From RBG-16-68-21 sp035286665 (GTDB taxonomy: Bacteria > Actinomycetota > Acidimicrobiia > Spongiisociales > UBA11373), in contig DATECY010000096.1 of assembly GCA_035286665.1 (NCBI GenBank), positions 1 through 14,640 on the forward strand: DNA of 14,640 nt, written 5' to 3'. The notes beneath the pieces are model-generated. The model ran no database searches, was not told where the DNA came from, and saw only the letters and a list, made by a program, of their open reading frames with translations. Positions 1 to 7,531 of this stretch are shown in pieces (position 1 is the first letter of the stretch; each line of letters starts with the position of its first letter). The position numbers were made by a program, and so were the translations under genes.

Positions 1-193
1 TGGGTACCAGACGAGGATCAGTGTAGGGGTCGGGCCTTCGGCCTCCCGCAATTGGCAATTAGCAATAGCCAAGACCCCGGGAGAGCAGCGAGAGGCGAAG
101 AGCGAAAGGGGAAGAGCGGAGGCGAGGGGCGAAGGGCGGTGCCGCCGTGGCCGGCTGCTGCGCATCGCTCATGAACACGCGACTGTCGTTGGC
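1..193. other. Non-coding, low-complexity left edge
   Basis: I see no convincing gene here. The stretch holds a GGCC-type small hairpin (about 33-43), an AT-richer patch with repeated CAATTGGCAATTAGCAATAGCC-like steps (about 49-70), and a purine-rich degenerate repeat built from GCGAAGAGCG/GCGAGGGGCG-like units (about 83-137). Open frames crossing it have arginine/serine/proline-rich compositions typical of chance frames in GC-rich DNA. Confidence 0.5.
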
Positions 194-260
194 GGTGGAA
201 ACCCTCCTCCCCCGGCTCCTTCAGAGCCGGGTACTCCTCCCTAAGGGAGGAGAGTGAGGA
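194..260. repeat. 67-bp double-hairpin repeat, left copy (REP-like)
   Basis: About 90% identical to 14450-14516 in the same orientation. It contains two hairpins in tandem: CCGGCTC/GAGCCGG with a 5-nt loop (212-230), then CTCCTCCC/GGGAGGAG with a TAA loop (about 234-252). Differences between the copies fall in loops or at the outer edges and leave the two long stems intact. This resembles a dispersed palindromic (REP-type) intergenic element. No REP-associated transposase gene is visible in the window. Confidence 0.75.
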
Positions 261-345
261 AGCCGGAGGGCCTCTCCACTTTCGGCGCGGGAGGCGGCCA
301 TGCAGAGCAGTGGAGAGCGAAAGGCGAGGGCCGGGCCTGGAGCTC
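261..345. other. Non-coding tail with an inverted repeat
   Basis: Contains a 9-bp perfect inverted repeat, CTCCTCCC-unrelated: CTCTCCACT at 272-280 and AGTGGAGAG at 309-317, separated by 28 nt. It lies just beyond the stop codon of the minus-strand gene that ends at 346, so it could be a transcript-end structure, but no T-tract follows. Purine-rich GAGCGAAAGGCGAGGG at 315-330 echoes the degenerate repeat near 100-130. Confidence 0.3.
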
Positions 346-657
346 CTACTCGCCCTCAGTGGCGAGATCGTCCCAGTCGAGGATCTGATACAACCCGAGG
401 CGCCCGGGCATCGGTCGCAGAAGGCAGAACACGATCTCGACCGCGGTACCCGGAACCGCGTACACGTACGCCTCCCCGGTCGAGTCATGACCGAGGTACG
501 GCCTCAAGGCCAGCCCATACGGATCCTCGGCAATGAGGTCGAGGGCGGCCAGCACCACCGCCGCATGGTGGGGATGTGCCGCAAGCCACGGATCGCGGAT
601 GAACAACAGCGTTCGCGCAACCCACTCGTGACGACGTTCCGTGGTGTCATCGGCCAC
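346..657 (-). CDS. Hypothetical protein, 103 aa (possible RelE/ParE-like fold)
   Basis: I do not recognise this family with certainty. The GTG start at 657 lacks a clear ribosome-binding site, so the start is uncertain. The product is soluble and acidic, with a helical first half (residues about 8-50) and a strand-rich second half (residues about 64-98) containing a YAVPGTAVEIVF stretch and ending LYQILDWDDL. A short helical N-terminus followed by an antiparallel sheet is the general layout of RelE/ParE-type toxins, and a short gene sits 48 bp upstream on the same strand, but no diagnostic residue is seen. It lies downstream of the copper operon with a different flavour and may be unrelated to it. 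Confidence 0.55.
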   Translation of the reverse strand: MADDTTERRHEWVARTLLFIRDPWLAAHPHHAAVVLAALDLIAEDPYGLALRPYLGHDSTGEAYVYAVPGTAVEIVFCLLRPMPGRLGLYQILDWDDLATEGE

Positions 658-705
658 GCAGCGGAGTGTATGGCGAGGTGATGACAGGAACCAGGGGGCG
701 GTGGG

Positions 706-1005
706 CTACGAGGGGTCGTCCGCGATGGCCTTGCGGAACGCTTCCGCATTGCCCGCAAAGTCGGGGTGGCTGCGCAGACGGGCGGTGAGCGCCCAGTCCG
801 CCAGTAGACCCCGGACCCGCCCGAAGTCGACCACCGGCTCGTCGATCAGGCCGGACAACCCTCGCACAAGATCGTGCAGCTCGTCATCGGTGAGGGCTGT
901 CAGATCGGCGACCGGAGCACGCTCGTCTGCTCGGCGAGCAGTGGATTCATGCGGCACAACCAGGAAGGTACCCGGCGTGTGTGACGGGTAACGGTATCCG
1001 GGCAT
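706..1005 (-). CDS. Hypothetical protein, about 99 aa
   Basis: Unrecognised. The ATG at 1005 is my choice; the frame is open further upstream to 1110 but that would run antisense into the LURP-one relic, and a GTG at 960 is also possible. No strong Shine-Dalgarno sequence supports any of them. The convincing part is the C-terminal half, an acidic helical segment (LTALTDDELHDLVRGLSGLI, then DFGRVRGLLADWALTARLRS) ending in AFRKAIADD. Size, charge and position immediately before the 346-657 gene would fit an antitoxin-like partner, but this is inference from layout only. Confidence 0.5.
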   Translation of the reverse strand: MPGYRYPSHTPGTFLVVPHESTARRADERAPVADLTALTDDELHDLVRGLSGLIDEPVVDFGRVRGLLADWALTARLRSHPDFAGNAEAFRKAIADDPS

Positions 1006-1078
1006 GGTGGATTTCGTACTCTCGCCCTGGACACAAGCCCAACCCCCGAACTCTTCGGCCACGGCTACCGGCGGGCCC

Positions 1079-1155
1079 ATGACACTCTTTGAACACGCCC
1101 CCATCGTCATCGCCAGAAGGCGAGGTCATCGAACTCGCCAACGAGGAAACCAAGA
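1079..1155 (+). pseudogene. Decayed 5' fragment of a LURP-one/scramblase-like gene
   Basis: This stretch aligns with the first ~77 nt of the intact gene at 13795. The shared protein start reads M-x-LFEHA-x-IVI, and after two single-base deletions the alignment resumes with GAGGTCATCGAACTC-CCAACGAG. Those deletions (near 1111 and 1120) destroy the frame. Upstream of the ATG the copies also share a GGCTAC...GGG.CCATG context. Similarity stops about 15 bp before the stop codon of the convergent ABC transporter gene, so the rest of the gene is missing. It is on the same strand as the intact copy. Confidence 0.75.
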
Positions 1156-1169
1156 CGCCGGGAGGGGGA

Positions 1170-2000
1170 TCACACCACCGTGCTTCGCCCGCTCCTGAGG
1201 GCGGCGTACTCGTCTCGGCACGCGGCAGAGCAGAAGGAGACGATCCCGTCGGCGGTCTGCAGGTGGGGAGCGCCGACGGGGCTGACGGACATGCCGCAGA
1301 CGGGGTCGGTTGCCATCTCCTCGAACGAACCAAAGGCGCCGTCTTCGAGCCAGAGGACCCGGTCGGCGGCGTCTTTCAGCCGCGCATCGTGGGAGACGAT
1401 GACGACGGCACGGTGCTCGTCGGTGGCGATCGCCCGGAGCAGACGCGCGATCTCATGGCCGGTTTTGGACTCGAGGTTGGCGGTGGGTTCATCGGCGAGG
1501 ACCACCGGAGGCTGATTGGCCAAGGCCCGGGCGAGGGCAACCCGTTGCTTCTCACCACCGGAGAGCTTGTCGGGTCTGAACTCGAGCCGCCGGGAGAGAC
1601 CGAACCCGGTGAGCAGCTCCTCGGCGCGGAGACGGGCGGGACGACCGGTGACACCGGCCAGGTTGAGGGCGAACTCGACGTTCTCGCGGACGGAGAGAGC
1701 GCCGAGGAGGTTGAAGTCCTGGAAGACGAACCCGAAGGTGGTGGCCCGCAGTCTGGAGAGGCGCGAATCGGGAACGACGGCAAGATCGATGCCGTCGACG
1801 AGGATCCTCCCCGAAGTCGGTCGGAGCATCGCTCCCAACATGGAGAGCAGGGTGGTCTTGCCGCTGCCCGAGGGTCCCATGATCAGAACGACCTCACCGC
1901 GGCGCACTGTGAGGTCGACGCCGCGAACGGCGCGGACCGCGATGTCCCCATCTCCGAACGTCTTGTGGAGGTCTTCCGCTGCGAGTGCGATCTCGTTCAT
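1170..2000 (-). CDS. ABC transporter ATPase (LolD/MacB type) with C-terminal YHS domain
   Basis: Powers the two FtsX-like permeases encoded just upstream. With the ATG at 2000 (AGGAG 6 nt upstream; ATGA overlap with the preceding gene) it has 276 residues. Walker A GPSGSGKT is at 42-49, the Q-loop Q94, signature LSGGE at 146-150, Walker B VVLADEP at 166-172 and the switch histidine H204, so the ATPase should be active. The N-terminal sequence is typical of the LolD/MacB/FtsE group. The odd part is residues about 230-270: a YHS/TRASH-like domain with DPVCGM (C235), then F-C257-SAA-C261. Such domains bind copper or other soft metals, and this operon's P-type ATPase ends in a similar one. I infer that metal binding tunes or targets the exporter. 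It is the last gene of the operon. Confidence 0.93.
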   Translation of the reverse strand: MNEIALAAEDLHKTFGDGDIAVRAVRGVDLTVRRGEVVLIMGPSGSGKTTLLSMLGAMLRPTSGRILVDGIDLAVVPDSRLSRLRATTFGFVFQDFNLLGALSVRENVEFALNLAGVTGRPARLRAEELLTGFGLSRRLEFRPDKLSGGEKQRVALARALANQPPVVLADEPTANLESKTGHEIARLLRAIATDEHRAVVIVSHDARLKDAADRVLWLEDGAFGSFEEMATDPVCGMSVSPVGAPHLQTADGIVSFCSAACRDEYAALRSGRSTVV

Positions 2001-3103
2001 GATGCGCTCCTGAACACTGTTGCGGGGTCGACCCTCCACACCCTCAAGAGCGGGAGGGCAGCGCCGGCGAGTGCCACCACGAGGGAACCCACCGCCGCCC
2101 GGATGAGGGAGGCGGACTCGATCACGAGGTCGATGTCGGGGGTCAGCCGTGCCACACCGGCCCCGAGCCCAACGGTGAGGCCCACGGCGAGCACGAATGC
2201 GGCCGCGACCGTCGCCAGGGCCTGACCGAGCACGAGGCGGGTGACACCCGCCCGGCCGAGGCCGAGTGCCTTCATGATCCCGATGTCCTTGAGCCGGGAG
2301 AGGACGGTGGCGGAGAGGACGAGAGCGATGACCGCCAGGCCGACCACGAGAGAGGCAACCGCCATCACGTTCATGAGGTCGGTGCTCATCTGCCGGACCA
2401 GAGAGCGCTCCTCGGCGGATAGTGAGGGCCGCGTCTGCGCGGTGTGGCCGGTGGCACGTTCGATGTCGGCAGCGACCTCGGCGGGGCCTCCATCCGTTCC
2501 GACCAGGACATAGCTCGCGGAGCTGGGGCGCCCGAGCACCGTGCCGAGATCCTCGTACCGCACATAGACGATCGTGTTGACGATGCTGGTCATGCCGGTG
2601 GTAACCCCCGATACCGACCAGCTGCGGCCCATCACGTCGACCTGATCGCCGATCCCCACCCCGAGCATGGCGGCGGCCCGGTCATCGATGACGATTTCAC
2701 CAGGTCCAGGCTCGGTCCCCTCGACCACTACCGGAGGTCCCCCCGGCTCACCCGGCGAATAGCCGATGACGTAGGCGGGGCGGCGAACCCGAGACGCCCT
2801 GACGCTGTCGCTGACCAGGAGGATCGGCTCGCTCCACGCCACGCCGGGGATCGCCGCGATCTGATCGACGACGTCGGCGGGGAGCACCGAGATCGACATG
2901 TGGATGGAACGCACCCCTTTCTGGGAGACGAAGACGTCGGCCGGGGAGGTGTCGATGTAGCGGGAGATCTGGCGGGTGGAGCCTGCGGCAATCCCTTCGA
3001 GGGCGAGCACCATCACGAGAGCGACGGCCACCCCGGCCACACCCAGCAGAGCCCGACGACGGTCGGTGAGGAGCATGCGGCGGGCGATCGGCACCATCGT
3101 CAT
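1997..3103 (-). CDS. FtsX-like ABC permease (LolC/LolE/MacB type), subunit 1
   Basis: Membrane half of the exporter. The open frame continues upstream but the protein starts at ATG 3103, in ATGA overlap with the previous gene, giving 368 residues. TM1 is at about 18-38, followed by a ~200-residue extracytoplasmic domain and three C-terminal TM segments (about 245-267, 290-316, 335-355). The cytoplasmic coupling loop carries KDIGIMKALGLGR and the C-terminus WRVDPATVF, both hallmarks of FtsX-domain permeases. Shared ADVFVSQKG / ADLFVAQKG blocks show that it is a paralogue of subunit 2. No dedicated periplasmic adaptor is encoded nearby. The substrate is unknown; lipid, lipoprotein or peptide export would be usual for the family. 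Confidence 0.9.
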   Translation of the reverse strand: MTMVPIARRMLLTDRRRALLGVAGVAVALVMVLALEGIAAGSTRQISRYIDTSPADVFVSQKGVRSIHMSISVLPADVVDQIAAIPGVAWSEPILLVSDSVRASRVRRPAYVIGYSPGEPGGPPVVVEGTEPGPGEIVIDDRAAAMLGVGIGDQVDVMGRSWSVSGVTTGMTSIVNTIVYVRYEDLGTVLGRPSSASYVLVGTDGGPAEVAADIERATGHTAQTRPSLSAEERSLVRQMSTDLMNVMAVASLVVGLAVIALVLSATVLSRLKDIGIMKALGLGRAGVTRLVLGQALATVAAAFVLAVGLTVGLGAGVARLTPDIDLVIESASLIRAAVGSLVVALAGAALPLLRVWRVDPATVFRSAS

Positions 3104-4200
3104 CCCCGGTACACCGCGGCCGGGTCGAGCCGGGCGAGTCGGTGCGACGGCAGCACCGCCGCCACTGCCGCCATGGCGAGCGCTCCCCCCGACACGACGA
3201 GGAGGTCGCCCGGTTCGATCGAGAACCAGAACTGGGGGCGGAGCCACCGGATCAGCCGGGAGCCTCCGAGATAGACGAACCAGCCGAGGACGGTGCCCCC
3301 GATGGACACGGTGACTGCCTGCCCGAGCACGATGCCGATCAGCCGGGAGCGACCCGCGCCGATCGCCTTGAAGACGCCGTAGTCCCGGATCCGCTCCACG
3401 ACCGCCGAGTAGACGGTCAACGACACCACCAGCGCGGCGGCGGCCAGTGTGACGGCGATCATCAGGCGCACCGGGCGAGCCATCACCCCGGCCAGCACCC
3501 GCCGGTCGTTCGCCGCCAGGAGGTCGGGGGTGAGGGCGTCGAGGCCGCTCGACTCGCCGATCACGGCCGCCACCGCGCCCGGCTGGTCGGTTCGCACCAG
3601 GATGAACGACGCCACCCGGCCGCCACCGGTGAGGTCGGCGGCGGCATCGGCGGTGATGAAGACCAGACTGGTCATCCACGACCGGGTGCCCTGCGACAGG
3701 CCCACCACCACGAGGTCACGGCCCAACATCGTGACCCGGTCGCCGGTAGCCAGGCCGTGCTGCTCGGCGAGGGTGCGGTCGAGCACCACCTCGTCGCCGG
3801 ATTGCGCCTGCCGACCCGCGGTGAGCTCCCAGGGCCCGCCCAGGCCGTCGGGTCTCGATCCGACGAGGAGCACGAACTCCCTGGCGCCGTGGAGGTCGAG
3901 CACCGTGTAGTGGATGTGGACCGGGTCGGCACTGATCACACCGGACATCTCCCCGATCTCGATTGCTACCGCCAACGGAACGACCGAGGCGTCGCCGACC
4001 ATGCTCTCGGTGCCCTTTTGAGCAACGAAGAGATCGGCACCGGCGTGATCCTCGTAGGCGGTGAGCTGGACCAGTTGGCCGCTCCAGAGACCCTGAACCA
4101 GCAGCACCAGACCGATGGCCGCCCCGACTCCGATCAGGCTGACCGCCAGCCGGCGTCGGTCGGCGGTGACCATGCGGCGGGCTACCGGGACCCTGCTCAC
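3100..4200 (-). CDS. FtsX-like ABC permease (LolC/LolE/MacB type), subunit 2
   Basis: Second permease subunit, 366 residues. The GTG start at 4200 is preceded by GGGAGGG at good spacing and lies 13 bp after the Met-rich protein gene. TM1 spans about 18-38, the extracytoplasmic domain about 40-245, and TM2-4 about 247-267, 287-311 and 333-351. The coupling loop reads RDYGVFKAIGAGR and the C-terminus LDPAAVYRG. It shares the PVARRM..ADRRR N-terminus and the ADLFVAQKG block with subunit 1, so the pair probably arose by tandem duplication and works as a heterodimer, as LolC/LolE do. One ATPase gene serves both. Confidence 0.9.
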   Translation of the reverse strand: MSRVPVARRMVTADRRRLAVSLIGVGAAIGLVLLVQGLWSGQLVQLTAYEDHAGADLFVAQKGTESMVGDASVVPLAVAIEIGEMSGVISADPVHIHYTVLDLHGAREFVLLVGSRPDGLGGPWELTAGRQAQSGDEVVLDRTLAEQHGLATGDRVTMLGRDLVVVGLSQGTRSWMTSLVFITADAAADLTGGGRVASFILVRTDQPGAVAAVIGESSGLDALTPDLLAANDRRVLAGVMARPVRLMIAVTLAAAALVVSLTVYSAVVERIRDYGVFKAIGAGRSRLIGIVLGQAVTVSIGGTVLGWFVYLGGSRLIRWLRPQFWFSIEPGDLLVVSGGALAMAAVAAVLPSHRLARLDPAAVYRG

Positions 4201-4213
4201 GAAGTCCCTCCCA

Positions 4214-4516
4214 TCACCGGCGGCCGGCCATCCGGTCCATCTGACGCTGGTCCTGCTCCATCAGCCGAACCATGCGAGCGTCCAGCATTTCCCGCATCGG
4301 GTCGCCGGGCATCCTCACGGCCATTCCCCGCACCACCGCCGTCCGCATCTGGTCCATCATCGGGCGGTGGCTCTGCAGCATTGCGGTCTGGCCGAGATCC
4401 TCCACCACCACCCAGCGATCAGTGGTGACCGCAGTGGTGCCGTCCGGAGTGGTCGCCACCGCCAACAGGGTGACAGCGGTGAACGACAGGATCAGGACTG
4501 CGATCAGGGCTTTCAT
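4214..4516 (-). CDS. Secreted Met-rich small protein, 100 aa
   Basis: The ATG at 4516 has a near-perfect GAGGAGGT upstream, so I prefer it to the longer frame starting at 4549. Residues 1 to about 22 form a signal peptide or N-terminal anchor (MKALIAVLILSF...). The rest is hydrophilic, with 12 Met among about 75 residues, clustered as MM, QM, PM, EM and RM in an amphipathic Arg-rich C-terminal helix. There is no lipobox cysteine. Methionine clusters outside the membrane commonly bind Cu(I), and the position directly after the copper ATPase block supports such a role, but I know no named family for it. It could instead be a regulatory partner of the ABC exporter that follows 13 bp later. Confidence 0.8.
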   Translation of the reverse strand: MKALIAVLILSFTAVTLLAVATTPDGTTAVTTDRWVVVEDLGQTAMLQSHRPMMDQMRTAVVRGMAVRMPGDPMREMLDARMVRLMEQDQRQMDRMAGRR

Positions 4517-4805
4517 CCCGTACCTCCTCAGATGGTGAACCAATCCCATGCGCGACGGGCTCTCCGCCCTCCGATGGTCTGCTCACGATCCGATCGACGA
4601 AGGCGGTGGTGTCCCGGTCGGTCCTCCTGCCGATGAAGAGGGACCCGAGACACAACGCCATGCAGGCAATCACCACGACGCCGGCGGCGACACCGATCAC
4701 ACCCTGATCGAGCCGCAACGCGGCGAGACCGATGAACGCGCCCATCGCGACCAACATGCCGATATGCATGACCCCGTGGCGGTGCGTTCCGTTGTGTGGG
4801 TTCAC
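4419..4805 (-). CDS. Small two-TM membrane protein with His-rich N-terminus
   Basis: GTG start at 4805 in GTGA overlap with the ATPase stop codon, with GGAGGA 6 nt upstream. The N-terminus is His-rich (PHNGTHRHGVMH), followed by two hydrophobic segments (about residues 15-31 and 36-57) and a short cytoplasmic RRTDRD stretch. Small membrane proteins of this type are common beside copper ATPases; I cannot name the family. Oddity: the frame stays open 98 bp into the Met-rich gene, and its last ~33 residues look non-native (DHSGRHHCGHH). The ribosome-binding site of the next gene lies inside it. The natural C-terminus may be near 4528 in another frame, so a frameshift or sequencing error is possible. 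Confidence 0.7.
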   Translation of the reverse strand: MNPHNGTHRHGVMHIGMLVAMGAFIGLAALRLDQGVIGVAAGVVVIACMALCLGSLFIGRRTDRDTTAFVDRIVSRPSEGGEPVAHGIGSPSEEVRDESPDRSPDPVVHRCHPVGGGDHSGRHHCGHH

Positions 4806-7531
4806 TCCATCCTCCTTCCCATGACGCGGGCTGCTGCGATCTCAAAGGCGGCCGGGTCGGCGACGAAACGGCGGTGGCACCCGTGCGAACAGAAGGAGAA
4901 GGTGGCACCGGCGTGCTCCACGGAGGCGGCGGCGGTCGACGGGTCGATCTCCATCCCGCACACCGGGTCGCGAACCACGGCGGGAGCCGGGGGTCGGTGG
5001 GCGGTCTCGATGGCGGGATCGGCTTGGGGGTGAACCGAACCCGATACCGATGCAAGGGTCGGTGGGCGGTAGCGGCGGAGCCGGTTGGCGTTGCCGACCA
5101 CCGACAGCGATGACAGCGCCATGGCGGCGGCGGCGATGATCGGGCTGAGCAGGATCCCGAAGAACGGGTAGAGCAGTCCGGCGGCGACGGGAATGCCGAG
5201 GCTGTTGTACGCCCAGGCGAACACGAGGTTCTGCCGGATGTTGCGCATCGTCGCCCGGCTGAGCGTGACGGCGGTGACGATCCCGCGGAGCTCACCGGAG
5301 ATCAGGGTGATGTCGGCGGCTTCCATCGCCACGTCGGTCCCGGTGCCGATGGCGATGCCCACGTCGGCCTGCGCCAGTGCCGGGGCGTCGTTGATGCCAT
5401 CGCCGACCATGCCCACCGACTTGCCCTCGGCCTGGAGACGCCGGACCTGGGCCACCTTGTCCGCGGGGAGGACCTCGGCGACGACGCGGGTGATCCCCAC
5501 CTGCCGCGCGATCGCAGCGGCGGTGCGGGGGTTGTCGCCGGTGATCATCACCACTTCCAGACCCAGGCGGCGCAAGGCGGCGATGGCGGCGGCCGAATCG
5601 TCCTTGACCGTGTCGGCGACCGCGACAATCCCGGCGGGACGCCCGTCGAGGGCGACCAGCATCGGGGTCTTGCCCTCCTCGGACAGCCGGGCAGTGTGCT
5701 CGGCAAACGCGCCGATGTCGATGCCCGATTGCTCCAGGAGCCGGGGATTGCCCACGAGGACCCGGCGCCCCTCGACGGTACCGCGGAGACCCTGGCCGGT
5801 GATCGAATCGAACTCGCTGACCTCGGCGAGCGCCAGGTCGCGGTCGAGGGCGCCCCGGACGATGGCCTCTCCGAGTGGGTGCTCGCTGGAACGTTCGGCA
5901 GAAGCGACCAGTCGCAGCAGCTCGGTCTGGTCGATGCCGGCGAGTGCCACCACGTCGGTGAGGTCGGGCCGGCCCCGGGTGATGGTGCCGGTCTTGTCGA
6001 GAATCAGCGTGTCGAGCTTGTGGGCGGTCTCCAACGATTCGGCGGAGCGGATGAGGACACCCGCCTGAGCGCCCTTGCCGGTCCCGACCATGATCGACAG
6101 CGGCGTCGCCAGCCCCAGAGCGCACGGGCAGGCGATGATCAGCACCGTCACCCCCGTGCCCAGCGCGAAGACCAGCGCCGGCTGTGACCCCACCACGAAC
6201 CAGATCACGAACGTGGCGATGGCGATGAAGATCACCGCCGGCACGAAGTACGAGGCCACCAGATCCACCAGTCGCTGGATGGGCGCCCGGGACGCCTGGG
6301 CCTGCTCGACCAGACGGACGATCTGGGCGAGCATCGTGTCGCTCCCCACCTTGGTGGCCCGCATCCGGAATGCCCCGGTCTGGTTGATCGTGGCTCCGAT
6401 CACGACGTCCCCGACCCCCTTGTCCACCGGGATCGACTCACCGGTGACCATCGACTCGTCCAGCGTGGAGTGGCCGTCGACGATCTCGCCGTCCACCGGC
6501 ACCTTCTCCCCGGGGCGAACCAACACCAGGTCACCCGGGATTACCTCTTCGATCGGAACGTCGGCCTCGACGCCGCCCCGGATGATCCGGGCGGTCTTGG
6601 CCTGCAGCCCGATGAGCCGGCGAATCGCCTCTCCCGTCCCCGCCCTGGCCCGCACCTCCACCAGGCGCCCGAGCAGGATCAAGGTGATGATCACCCCGAC
6701 CGCCTCGTAGTACACCTCGCGCAGCTGTTCGGGAATCACCCCGGCGGCGACGGTGACCACCAGGCTGTAGAGATAGGCGGCCGACGTTCCCAACGTGATC
6801 AGGGTGTTCATCTCGGCATTGCGATTGCGCAGCGCCGACCACCCGACGCGATGGATGGGCCAGCCGGTGATCGCGAATACCGGGGTGATCAGGGCGAACT
6901 GCGCCCAGGGATCCTGCAGCCACGCGGGAACCGGAAGACCCACCTGATCGGCCATCACCGCATAGAGGGCGGGAATCGTGAGAACGGCCCCGAGAAGCAC
7001 CCGCCGGCCCAGGTCGCGGATCTCGGCGCGTCGGGCCCGGGACTCGACGTCGATCTGGTCGGCGACGTCGGCGGCGCGGTGTGGCGCCGATCCGGCGCCC
7101 TCCGGCTGCACACCGTGGGCGTGGCCGGTGGCGATCGTCGGAGAAGGTTCTCCGGCCCCCGACTCCACCCGCAGGGTGCCGTGCACCATGTTCATTCCGC
7201 AGGCGAACCCGAACTCGCCGACCCGGTCGGGGGTGAACTCGACCGCAGTCTTGGTGAACGCGGGCAGAGCCTGGCTCACCCCGAAGTCGGGGAAGACCAC
7301 CCGGGACGTGCAGTCGCCGGCTTCGCGGCGGTCGAACACCAGCCGCAGGGGCACCCCGCGGCGAACCGCGATCACACTGGGTGAGTAGCCGCCCTTGACG
7401 GTCACCTCGATCTCTTGCATTCCGGCCACGAGCCCGGCCCGTCCCGCCGGCTTGGGACCGAAGAAGAACCGGGCCAACGCCGCGATGAGCCCCGCCCCGC
7501 CGACCGCGACAAGGATCTCGGTCAGTTCCAT
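4802..7531 (-). CDS. copA: Cu(I)-exporting P1B-type ATPase, cupredoxin N-terminus, YHS C-terminus
   Basis: Exports Cu(I) from the cytoplasm with ATP. The frame is open to 8446, but ATG 7531 (AGGAGGT 9 nt upstream) gives a natural 909-residue protein overlapping the end of lgt by 10 bp. An N-terminal TM anchor (about 5-24) is followed by a cupredoxin-like domain (about 38-123; C74 and C111-x-M113-x-M115-x-H117) in place of the usual HMA domain. Catalytic features: TGES 363-366, CPC 468-470, phosphorylation motif DKTGT from D512, SEHPLG of the nucleotide-binding domain, GDGINDAP from 710. YN (775-776) and MALSS (804-808) in the last TM helices match the Cu(I) subgroup. A YHS domain closes the protein (DPVCGM 855-860; FC881SHGC885). 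Cupredoxin-headed ATPases are a known variant; metal-ligand sites at both ends suggest sensing or delivery. Confidence 0.96.
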   Translation of the reverse strand: MELTEILVAVGGAGLIAALARFFFGPKPAGRAGLVAGMQEIEVTVKGGYSPSVIAVRRGVPLRLVFDRREAGDCTSRVVFPDFGVSQALPAFTKTAVEFTPDRVGEFGFACGMNMVHGTLRVESGAGEPSPTIATGHAHGVQPEGAGSAPHRAADVADQIDVESRARRAEIRDLGRRVLLGAVLTIPALYAVMADQVGLPVPAWLQDPWAQFALITPVFAITGWPIHRVGWSALRNRNAEMNTLITLGTSAAYLYSLVVTVAAGVIPEQLREVYYEAVGVIITLILLGRLVEVRARAGTGEAIRRLIGLQAKTARIIRGGVEADVPIEEVIPGDLVLVRPGEKVPVDGEIVDGHSTLDESMVTGESIPVDKGVGDVVIGATINQTGAFRMRATKVGSDTMLAQIVRLVEQAQASRAPIQRLVDLVASYFVPAVIFIAIATFVIWFVVGSQPALVFALGTGVTVLIIACPCALGLATPLSIMVGTGKGAQAGVLIRSAESLETAHKLDTLILDKTGTITRGRPDLTDVVALAGIDQTELLRLVASAERSSEHPLGEAIVRGALDRDLALAEVSEFDSITGQGLRGTVEGRRVLVGNPRLLEQSGIDIGAFAEHTARLSEEGKTPMLVALDGRPAGIVAVADTVKDDSAAAIAALRRLGLEVVMITGDNPRTAAAIARQVGITRVVAEVLPADKVAQVRRLQAEGKSVGMVGDGINDAPALAQADVGIAIGTGTDVAMEAADITLISGELRGIVTAVTLSRATMRNIRQNLVFAWAYNSLGIPVAAGLLYPFFGILLSPIIAAAAMALSSLSVVGNANRLRRYRPPTLASVSGSVHPQADPAIETAHRPPAPAVVRDPVCGMEIDPSTAAASVEHAGATFSFCSHGCHRRFVADPAAFEIAAARVMGRRME

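Noticed and set aside
83..137. Purine-rich repeat as an origin or iteron array
   Set aside because: Units are degenerate and of irregular length, and no replication gene is near.
3104..3679. Upstream extension of permease subunit 1
   Set aside because: Arg/Gly/Pro-rich shadow of permease subunit 2; the ATGA-coupled start at 3103 matches the N-terminus of the paralogue.
3142..4428. 428-aa plus-strand open frame
   Set aside because: Composition (His/Asp/Gly/Arg-rich) is that of the antisense of a GC-rich gene; it lies opposite well-supported permease genes.
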